From: Bacteroidota bacterium
GTDB taxonomy: Bacteria; Bacteroidota; Bacteroidia; Bacteroidales; Prolixibacteraceae
Length of the DNA: 14,111 nucleotides
Direction of reading: 5' to 3'
Assembly: GCA_030706665.1 (NCBI GenBank)
Contig: JAUZOB010000056.1
Location: forward strand, 1 to 14,111
In this document: piece after piece, positions 8,131 to 14,111 of the stretch
Layout: each line of letters starts with the position of its first letter
Numbering within the stretch: the first letter of the stretch is position 1
Translations under genes and position numbers: made by a program
The notes under the pieces: model-generated
What the model was told of the DNA's origin: nothing
Databases searched by the model: none
The model's input: the letters and a program-made list of their open reading frames with translations, nothing else

Positions 8131-8165
8131 AAGGGGAAGATGCGCCAACATCATCCCCTTTTTTT
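8131..8165 (+). terminator. Plus-strand intrinsic terminator in the susC leader
   Basis: Arms 8131-8142 (AAGGGGAAGATG) and 8149-8160 (CATCATCCCCTT) form 11 base pairs with a single A-A mismatch around the loop CGCCAA. A T7 run (8159-8165) follows directly on the plus strand. On the minus strand the run becomes an A-tract ahead of the stem and nothing U-rich follows, so it cannot terminate the upstream minus-strand hydrolase gene. The only transcript it can end is an antisense one. Confidence 0.7.
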
Positions 8166-8223
8166 ACCTCTCATTTTTTCTCTTCATAAGCAAAATCGTT
8201 TCTTTTGAATGTTCATAATTATA

Positions 8224-8255
8224 CAAAGATTTACTACTAATAATTCCATACTCAA
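8224..8255 (-). promoter_or_regulatory. Candidate susC promoter
   Basis: Minus-strand AATCTTTG (8231-8224) matches seven of eight positions of TAnnTTTG counting the free ones, with a TTG (8255-8253) 21 nt upstream as the -33 element. Transcription would start near 8216 and give a leader of about 160 nt containing both stems. An ECF-sigma promoter elsewhere in the spacer is equally possible, since SusC carries an STN domain. Confidence 0.3.
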
Positions 8256-8263
8256 TAAGGAAT

Positions 8264-8287
8264 GACACTTTAAGTAGCGTAAGTGTC
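8264..8287. repeat. Inverted repeat GACACTT-N10-AAGTGTC upstream of the candidate susC promoter
   Basis: Two perfect 7-nt arms (8264-8270 and 8281-8287) flank a 10-nt spacer. The repeat lies just upstream of the candidate -33 element, about where an activator would bind. No U-tract follows on either strand, so it is not a terminator. Confidence 0.45.
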
Positions 8288-8471
8288 TGTATCAAATTTT
8301 CATGTTCTTTTCATCCAAAATATTTTTAGGACGGGAAGAACTCAAGTTTCATATTTAATTCACTCCTTAAAAAATAAATTAAAAATCTCTTCTTTATAAC
8401 TAAAAAATAGAAAATTGATTACACACATAAAACCCCATCATTTTATTTCAATATTCCTTTTCTTTCAGTAA

Positions 8472-11400
8472 TTAATGAAAGAAATCAATTTTCACCGGTC
8501 CAATTAATCCTGATGTAGTCCTTCCGATATACATCGAAGGAGTGGTTAGATAATGGTTTCCCAACGTGTTATAGACCAATATTTCAATCTTGTTATCCCC
8601 AGGTTTCAATTTGCCAGTCAAATCAAACTTCCAGGGAGAAGATATTTTAGTTCCTGCTGATTGTCCATTGATAAAAACTTCTGCTGAAGCTACAACTCTA
8701 CCTAAATCGAGTGTTATATTATCTGAAGATGATTGTTCAGAACTTATATTCACCACCTTACGATACCATATTCCCCCAGAATAGGTTTTAAGCGACTCGT
8801 TCTCGCCCAAATCACCCAATTGAATTCTCCCCTTTGAGCATTCAAAAACAATTGGTTCTGGAATGGCTGCTCCTCCATAAAAACCGGGCAATTGTTCTAT
8901 TCTCAACGCTACGGCACATGAATTGGACAAAGTATCCGGAAACATTGTTTTCCAGACCGGCAAACTCCGATCTGCAATCCTGCCGGGTTCTAATTCTCCA
9001 GGTTGACAAGGGTATTCCTTGCCGGATATCCATACTTCCGGCTTTGATTTCGAAGTAACATAAAGAACTCTGGCTCCGGGAGGAGACATAAAACGATACC
9101 AACCAAATGATTTTTTTGAATGCAGCGAACAGTTAAAAGGAAGAATTTTGGGATTCAAATACCATTCGGTTGCTAGAGGAACAGATTGTTTCCATGCCGT
9201 ATTAATCTGACTGTCTTCAAAAACAAAATATCCCCGTCCAACCTTGTTATATTTCAACAACAAAGGATTGCTGCCTGCTTTCAGTTCGACAAATTGATCG
9301 TTAATATCAACTTGTGCATTGCTGACAAAGACTTTTATTGGCAATAAGCCTGATTTGTCCATTTTGGCCTGCATCTGTCGGGGAGCTATCACCGTTGACC
9401 ACAAATAATAAACGGATCCTTCTTTTTCCTCTTTTAGCTGATAAACAGGCATTGCTTTTTCGGACTTATCTATCTTACCCAATGCAATCAGTTCATTATT
9501 AACTTGTCCTTTTAATCCATGGTATCCCTGATGTCCGGCATCATCTTTCAATCCCCATCTCCAGGAAAACTCATAGGGTTTCCAGAAGTACTTTACTCCG
9601 TTGATCTCGACAGGCTGATCAATGTTCTTCGGATCAAGGGTTGCCAATTTTGCTTCCAATGCTACCGTGTCGATGTCATTGGACAACGGTCCAAGCATTC
9701 GAAATTGCGGACCATAAGAAACGCTCTCAGTTGTCCAGTTGCTGGCATCTGAATCCGAATTCCGTATTTTAGAATTACAAGTAGTTTCATCTGCATACTT
9801 CATTTTCCAAACTTCAACTCCAAGTTTACCATTAAAAGCAGGCAACCTATAATCTCCAAAGCGGTTATCAAGTGTAGGCTTCAGTTCAAATTCCCAGTTG
9901 TTATCAATCTTCAGTGTTTCTATTCTTTGATCCAATTCCGAAACTGTTTTCCCAATCTCCGGCATTCCGGGTGAAAACACAATCAATTGTGGTTCATTCT
10001 TTTCAAGCGGAAGCTCAAGTATTGTTCCTTTTTGTGAGGTCCTTAAAACTTTTAAGGATTTAGTGGTTCCAGTCCACGGATTCCACAGCTCAGCTTTACC
10101 GGTACATCTGAAAATACACGACATTCCTTTCGGTACTCCGTATACAAAATACATATCACGCTCACCCAACTTGCGATGAAGTATATATGAATTCACATTC
10201 TCTGACAATACCTTAAAATCAGGTTCAATTAGCCGGGAAATTTCATTCTTTACATCAAGCGGACGAAGAATAAACATCCCTGTACCTCCTGCTTTGCTGT
10301 GTTGGGTATAGATGTTTCCTGTTCCCGGATTATCCGAATAAGTTATCCCGAACATCTCTTTTATCATAGACTGTAGTTTCTTATCGTTACCTCCAATCCG
10401 ATCGCTGACTTCCGGAAGAGCACCTACTGCAAGTACAATTCCCCCAGATCGAAAAAACTCCAGTGCTTTTTCGATCGTAGAGTAGCGCACTGCTGATAAA
10501 GAAGGTAATATCAATATCTTATACTTTTCTCCGCTAACATTAAGTTCTTTATTCTGTATCTGACAACGAACAAGCGATTCAAAATCCATAAAATCAAAAT
10601 CAATACCAGCGGGATAAATATCTTTGGCAATTGAAAATGCAGTAGTTGTTGATTCATCCCCTTTCAGATTAGCTTCAACAGGAGCAACAGGGTAAACCAT
10701 CGCCACATCGCATCGATGATAACCTTGTGATAAAACATAACTCAGTCTTTCCGTACATTTTAGAAAATCACCCATATTTGCCCAATAAGGCTGGCGAAAA
10801 TGATTATCCGGTGCGGCCCATTCCCACCAGCTTCCATGGGTCGTATAATAAAGCCCGTGAAGGCTCAACAAGTTTTGTCCCATTGCAAAATTGGCAAACG
10901 TTGCATCGGCCACTTCTTCACTGCTAGTTCCCCAACCGCTGCCATAAAAACCTTCGAGCCATGTTCTCGGACGTTTGTAGAGATGAGAAATTGAGCTGGC
11001 CACCTTGTCTTTAACAATATCTTTCCCCAGTCCCGGCTGGTCACAGCCCGGACCTGACATCCACCTCTGGGCTCGGAAATAATCACCGAACTCCGTTACG
11101 TCCTTACCTCGTCCACCATGATCACACCCGAAAAGCATCCCTCTATTCGTATGCCACTCATAAACAGGTTTGAAAAATCCTTCTTCGGAAAGACTGACCA
11201 TTACATCATTGTAATCAAGCCTGACCTTGTATGACCTTGGTCCTAGGTCAGCAAACAGTGAAGTGAGCTCGGGAACAATATCATACCCTTTTCTTTTTTT
11301 AAACTCAGTAGCAAAAGCATCATTCCATAAAAAGCCTCGAATTCCAAAATTCAATTCATCCGAGAAAAAGAAATTCAGTCCTTTGCCACTTTCTCCCGGA

Positions 11401-12173
11401 CAATGATCCTCGAAACGCTGATAGAATTTCTCAACCAGTTTGGGGCCGCTTAATGGATTCATCGGATCAAAAGAAGTCTCTACTGTTATTTTATATACTA
11501 ATATTATTTTCCAATTCCCCGATGGAACGTTCCAATCCAATAGTGAGTTTCTAATCGATTTTTTCAGATCAATTGAAACAGACCGGTTCAAAACCCCATT
11601 TACATTTTTAAAGGCATAAACTGCAACAATCTCTTCTGGTATCTTCACAACAAAATGATGATTACCATCCACATCATATTGTTTTGATTCAAGTTTTGAA
11701 CCATGCAATCGAGGATTCTCTTTTAACATTTCATCAACAAACCATCCCTGACCGGCAGCTCCCAAAGTATAATCACTCAGACTGACAGACATATCCCTTT
11801 TTTGTGCTTCATTTAAAAACCAGTGAAACAAACTCCACCAATTATCGCTGAACAATGCCGGTTTACTCGGATAAGTAAGCCCATAAGAGGCCCCCCCTTT
11901 ATCCGTATGACAATAATTAACCTGTAATCCTGTAATGCCTTTGTTCTTTAATTGTTCAAGCTGCCAGATAATGCGATCCTTTGTTAAGGTATCACCTATC
12001 CACCAATAATACGGAACTTCTCCATATCCCATAGGCGGATTTTTGAATCCGGGCAACACGTCCAGATTAGGTGAACGATCTGGAACCCCCCTTGGAAGTT
12101 TCTGCATATTCTGACCTGCGACAGACAGGCATAATGCCCAAACACCTAATATTAAAATAAACTTTCTAAACAT
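8472..12173 (-). CDS. Large secreted glycoside hydrolase, GH106 (alpha-L-rhamnosidase)-like
   Basis: The 1233-residue product has a signal peptide (about 1-20, LCLSVAG). The start of the catalytic region, FKNPPMGYGEVPYYWWIGDTLTKDRIIWQLEQLKNKGITGLQ (about 43-84), follows the GH106-type pattern of a PP..WWW.G..t...i...L...k..GI. A conserved SDELNFG (Glu273) followed by WNDAFATEFKKRKGYDI, and WLEGFYGSGW (Glu407), are the likely catalytic acidic sites. A GATase-like beta-sandwich region lies near 540-590 (ILILPSLSAVRY, GGIVLAVGALP). The region after about 770 (DNRFGDYRLPAF) and the last 120 residues (GGIWYRK...AEVFINGQSAGT...PWKFDLTG) are galactose-binding-like jelly rolls. The length suits GH106-type enzymes. 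The usual rhamnosidase tract FDAG is replaced by NYCHTDKG, so specificity may differ. It lies 415 nt upstream of susC on the same strand and back-to-back with the acetylesterase gene. Confidence 0.75.
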   Translation of the reverse strand: MFRKFILILGVWALCLSVAGQNMQKLPRGVPDRSPNLDVLPGFKNPPMGYGEVPYYWWIGDTLTKDRIIWQLEQLKNKGITGLQVNYCHTDKGGASYGLTYPSKPALFSDNWWSLFHWFLNEAQKRDMSVSLSDYTLGAAGQGWFVDEMLKENPRLHGSKLESKQYDVDGNHHFVVKIPEEIVAVYAFKNVNGVLNRSVSIDLKKSIRNSLLDWNVPSGNWKIILVYKITVETSFDPMNPLSGPKLVEKFYQRFEDHCPGESGKGLNFFFSDELNFGIRGFLWNDAFATEFKKRKGYDIVPELTSLFADLGPRSYKVRLDYNDVMVSLSEEGFFKPVYEWHTNRGMLFGCDHGGRGKDVTEFGDYFRAQRWMSGPGCDQPGLGKDIVKDKVASSISHLYKRPRTWLEGFYGSGWGTSSEEVADATFANFAMGQNLLSLHGLYYTTHGSWWEWAAPDNHFRQPYWANMGDFLKCTERLSYVLSQGYHRCDVAMVYPVAPVEANLKGDESTTTAFSIAKDIYPAGIDFDFMDFESLVRCQIQNKELNVSGEKYKILILPSLSAVRYSTIEKALEFFRSGGIVLAVGALPEVSDRIGGNDKKLQSMIKEMFGITYSDNPGTGNIYTQHSKAGGTGMFILRPLDVKNEISRLIEPDFKVLSENVNSYILHRKLGERDMYFVYGVPKGMSCIFRCTGKAELWNPWTGTTKSLKVLRTSQKGTILELPLEKNEPQLIVFSPGMPEIGKTVSELDQRIETLKIDNNWEFELKPTLDNRFGDYRLPAFNGKLGVEVWKMKYADETTCNSKIRNSDSDASNWTTESVSYGPQFRMLGPLSNDIDTVALEAKLATLDPKNIDQPVEINGVKYFWKPYEFSWRWGLKDDAGHQGYHGLKGQVNNELIALGKIDKSEKAMPVYQLKEEKEGSVYYLWSTVIAPRQMQAKMDKSGLLPIKVFVSNAQVDINDQFVELKAGSNPLLLKYNKVGRGYFVFEDSQINTAWKQSVPLATEWYLNPKILPFNCSLHSKKSFGWYRFMSPPGARVLYVTSKSKPEVWISGKEYPCQPGELEPGRIADRSLPVWKTMFPDTLSNSCAVALRIEQLPGFYGGAAIPEPIVFECSKGRIQLGDLGENESLKTYSGGIWYRKVVNISSEQSSSDNITLDLGRVVASAEVFINGQSAGTKISSPWKFDLTGKLKPGDNKIEILVYNTLGNHYLTTPSMYIGRTTSGLIGPVKIDFFH

Positions 12174-12219
12174 GATTAATTTGAATTAGTACCTAGCATT
12201 TTCACATACGTCATTTTAA

Positions 12220-12245
12220 ATGGTTAAAATGGTTCGTCTATGGTT
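12220..12245. repeat. Three ATGGTT repeats upstream of the GH106-like gene
   Basis: ATGGTT occurs at 12220-12225, 12229-12234 and 12240-12245, so the copies are 9 and 11 bp apart, roughly one helical turn. The first two form a tandem AAATGGTT unit. They lie 47-72 bp upstream of the hydrolase start codon. Such phased direct repeats suit an operator for a regulator of the PUL, but no regulator gene is in the window. Confidence 0.35.
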
Positions 12246-12465
12246 TATTAATTCTATACAATTTAAAAGTATTATACCCTTATCTTTTTAAAATTACGTA
12301 AAACTATTATTTTTGTTTAAATGTTCATACATATTACTCGAAAAAATTATTAAAAAAATCCATTGTATAAATTGAATAAGATGTTTTAAAAGATAATTGG
12401 CCTGTTATAAATAAACAGATAAACGTATTGAATAATAATTAGAGATGCGATTTTTTATATTATTC

Positions 12466-12478
12466 GGGTTCTAAACCC
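12466..12478. repeat. Perfect dyad GGGTT-CTA-AACCC
   Basis: Five-base arms with a three-base spacer lie in the middle of the divergent spacer, in otherwise AT-rich sequence. The form is that of a small operator. It is too short to be a terminator and no U-tract follows on the plus strand. Confidence 0.3.
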
Positions 12479-12773
12479 TATAATACTTGATATATTCTCT
12501 GATAGTCATTGATATCTTAAATGTGTTAGCCGTAATCAGATACTAATTATCAGGGGGGAGGTCAAAAAAATCTCACACTGCTGTAATAGTAATCATTAAG
12601 CTTTTTACATATTCTGACACGTCAAAATGCAGATACTAAGTTTTTACTCCTGTTGAGAAAAATAAAAAAATCACTTTAACAAGTACGACATACCTGTTTT
12701 TATAATTGTTTCCTATACCTTTAATGCCATTTTCAACAATACCATTTAACAAAAACTAAAACATCAATACACA

Positions 12774-14111
12774 ATGAGAAATCACAAAATGCGATTAAAA
12801 ATTCTTTTAGTTGTATGCATTACTTTGCAATTTACAACCATTGAGAAAACATTTTCTCAAATCAAATTACCGTCAGTCTTCTGCAACAACATGGTTCTTC
12901 AGCAAAGAAGCGACGTGCCGATCTGGGGATGGGATGCTCCCGGAAATGAATTAACGATAAAAACCAGCTGGGATACTACAACAGTAAAAGTTAGATGTGC
13001 CAATACCGCCTTTTGGAAAACAACACTCAAAACACCATCTGCTGGAGGACCTTACACAATAACGATCAAAGGGAGCGACGAACAAACTCTTTCGAATGTA
13101 ATGATCGGTGAGGTATGGATTTGTTCCGGGCAATCCAATATGGAAATGAACTCAACATGGGGGATAAAAAAAGGAGACGAAGAAGTAAAAAATGCCGATT
13201 ACCCCAACATTCGATTTTTTAGCATCAAGAAAATTGCCAATGAATCTCGCCAAATCAATTGTTACGGGAAATGGGAAGAATGCACTCCCGCTACCATGAA
13301 GAACTTTAGTGCAGCCGGGTATTTCTTTGGAAAGCAACTACAAGACAGCCTTAAAGTTCCTATTGGACTGATCAACATAAGTTGGGGTGGTGCTCCTGCA
13401 GAATGTTTTATCAATAAAGAATTGATTACCAATGATTATACCCTCACTGCAAATGCAAGAAAATTGAAAGAATATCCATGGTGGCCCTCTTTAATCGGTG
13501 GAATATACAACGCTATGATTTATCCGATTATCCCTTATCAAATCGCCGGTGCTATCTGGTATCAGGGAGAATCAAATGTGACGACAGCAAACGGATATAA
13601 CAAATTACTGAAAACACTTATCGAAAATTGGAGAGCTGATTTTGGAAATAACTTCCCTTTCTATTTTGTACAAATTGCCCCCTATACTTACGAAAAAGAT
13701 GTAAATGCAGCTTTTTTAAGAGAAGCGCAACTAAAATCACTGGAGGTTCCCAACACCGGTATGGTTGTCACAACAGACCTGGTAGACAACATTAAAGACA
13801 TTCATCCTAAAGATAAGAAGTCAGTCGGGATTCGTTTGGCAAACCTCGCTTTAAGCGACCATTACGGAATTAAAGGGATTATATGCAAAAGTCCTGTTTA
13901 TAAATCAATGAAAATTGAGAAAAACAGAATCCGCATTTTCTTTGACAATGTTCCCACTAAATTAATCAGCAAAAATGGAGCTCCAAGTTGTCTTGAAATA
14001 GCCGGAGAAGACCACAAATTTGTTCCTGCACAGGGAGTAATTGACAAGAATACACTTGTTGTCTTTACCAAGGATATAAAAAATCCGGTTGCAGTCCGAT
14101 TTTCTTTTACA
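12774..14111 (+). CDS. Sialate O-acetylesterase-like SASA-family esterase (partial, runs off the right edge)
   Basis: An open frame of 446 codons without a stop runs to the window edge. The ATG at 12774 gives a signal peptide (LKILLVVCITLQF...TFSQ, about residues 1-29); an internal ATG at codon 6 is an alternative. An N-terminal beta-sandwich (VFCNNMVLQQRSDVPIWGWDAPG) precedes the SGNH-like catalytic core. The nucleophile is Ser121 in EVWICSGQSNMEM, the GES block is at 265-267 (WYQGESN), and the catalytic Asp342 and His344 lie in DIHPKDKK. All key residues are present. The last residues (NPVAVRFSFT) correspond to the VRY/W region near the end of the family, so probably only a short C-terminus is missing. 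The family removes O-acetyl groups from sugars, not only sialate; here it probably deacetylates the plant or algal type glycan served by the PUL. It is divergent from the GH106-like gene. Confidence 0.93.
   Translation, partial: MRNHKMRLKILLVVCITLQFTTIEKTFSQIKLPSVFCNNMVLQQRSDVPIWGWDAPGNELTIKTSWDTTTVKVRCANTAFWKTTLKTPSAGGPYTITIKGSDEQTLSNVMIGEVWICSGQSNMEMNSTWGIKKGDEEVKNADYPNIRFFSIKKIANESRQINCYGKWEECTPATMKNFSAAGYFFGKQLQDSLKVPIGLINISWGGAPAECFINKELITNDYTLTANARKLKEYPWWPSLIGGIYNAMIYPIIPYQIAGAIWYQGESNVTTANGYNKLLKTLIENWRADFGNNFPFYFVQIAPYTYEKDVNAAFLREAQLKSLEVPNTGMVVTTDLVDNIKDIHPKDKKSVGIRLANLALSDHYGIKGIICKSPVYKSMKIEKNRIRIFFDNVPTKLISKNGAPSCLEIAGEDHKFVPAQGVIDKNTLVVFTKDIKNPVAVRFSFT

Larger units (their letters stand above)
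8070..8165 (+). ncRNA. Predicted cis-antisense small RNA opposite the susC leader
   Basis: A perfect TAnnTTTG box ends at 8063, and a plus-strand intrinsic terminator ends at 8165. They bracket about 95 nt with no open reading frame of note, wholly complementary to the susC 5' leader from about 14 to 109 nt upstream of the ATG. In Bacteroides, small RNAs encoded antisense to the start region of susC homologues (DonS in B. fragilis is the known case) repress their PUL. Position and size here fit that class. The call rests on promoter plus terminator only; the 5' end is approximate because no strong -33 element is seen. Confidence 0.5.
8057..8471. other. 415-nt spacer between the GH106-like gene and susC
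   Basis: It contains no gene. It holds the antisense RNA unit, two leader stems, a candidate promoter and an operator-like inverted repeat, each listed separately. An exact 11-mer ATTTACTACTA occurs twice (8084-8094 and 8229-8239), the second overlapping the candidate -7 box. At the right end, arms TTTCTTTCA (8459-8467) and TGAAAGAAA (8476-8484) form a 9-bp AT-rich stem with the stop codon of the upstream gene in the loop; it lacks a U-tail. No terminator for the upstream hydrolase gene is seen, so some read-through into susC is possible. Confidence 0.6.
12174..12773. other. 600-nt divergent intergenic region
   Basis: This AT-rich spacer must hold the promoters of two divergent genes. No RNA gene or ORF is supported. 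Visible elements: three ATGGTT copies at 12220, 12229 and 12240; a dyad GGGTTCTAAACCC (12466-12478); a dyad CTGTT-N7-AACAG (12402-12418); a plus-strand TATTTTTG (12308-12315) matching TAnnTTTG but 458 nt from the acetylesterase ATG; and a near match TACCTTTA (12716-12723), 50 nt from that ATG. A G6 run occurs near 12553. No minus-strand TAnnTTTG box for the hydrolase gene was found; TACTTTTA upstream of it is the nearest. Confidence 0.5.

Noticed and set aside
8057..8471. CRISPR array, tRNA or riboswitch in the susC spacer
   Set aside because: There are no regularly spaced repeats, no cloverleaf and no known riboswitch core; the structure seen is limited to simple stems.
8459..8484. 9-bp inverted repeat around the stop codon of the GH106-like gene as a terminator
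   Set aside because: The stem is nearly all A-T and has no U-tract after it on the minus strand.
10727..11086. Overlapping short open frames opposite and within the GH106-like gene
   Set aside because: They are shadows of a continuous 1233-codon gene with conserved motifs at these positions.
12308..12315. TATTTTTG as promoter of the acetylesterase gene
   Set aside because: It matches TAnnTTTG but is 458 nt from the start codon, lacks a -33 element and lies in AT-rich DNA where such matches arise by chance.
12951..13337. Two minus-strand open frames of about 60 codons opposite the acetylesterase
   Set aside because: The plus-strand frame carries conserved SASA motifs throughout; the minus-strand products are unlike any family and are shadows.

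Overview
The window comes from a member of the Bacteroidota, most likely Bacteroidales or a close relative. The evidence is a SusC/SusD pair, the near absence of Shine-Dalgarno sequences, AT-rich spacers, and promoter-like TAnnTTTG boxes. It shows most of one polysaccharide utilisation locus (PUL), apparently for a rhamnose-containing, probably O-acetylated glycan. The substrate is inferred from enzyme families only.

Layout, left to right. Positions 1-388 hold no supportable gene. A GH31 glycoside hydrolase lies on the minus strand at 389-2540; one extra T in a T4 run just after the catalytic nucleophile splits it into two frames. A strong hairpin with a UUCG tetraloop follows at 2568-2597. 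The SusD-like lipoprotein (2625-4379) and the SusC-like TonB-dependent transporter with an STN domain (4385-8056) are both on the minus strand, 5 nt apart. A 415-nt regulatory spacer (8057-8471) precedes susC. A 1233-residue GH106-like hydrolase (8472-12173) is also on the minus strand. A 600-nt divergent spacer follows, then the first 446 codons of a plus-strand SASA-family acetylesterase (12774 to the right edge).

How the genes work together (inference from family knowledge): the acetylesterase and the GH106-like enzyme strip acetyl groups and terminal deoxy-sugars, SusD binds glycan fragments at the surface, SusC imports them with TonB energy, and the GH31 enzyme trims alpha-linked residues. 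The STN domain on SusC suggests transcriptional feedback through a FecR-type anti-sigma factor and an ECF sigma factor, neither of which is in the window.

The most interesting part is the susC leader. A plus-strand TAAATTTG box overlaps the susC start codon, and about 100 nt further on there is a good plus-strand intrinsic terminator, although no plus-strand gene is nearby. Together they predict an antisense RNA of about 95 nt that covers the susC leader just upstream of the ATG. This resembles the cis-encoded PUL repressor RNAs described in Bacteroides. The second point of interest is the GH31 frame break, which reads UUU UGA and could be a decayed gene, a sequencing error or a +1 recoding site.
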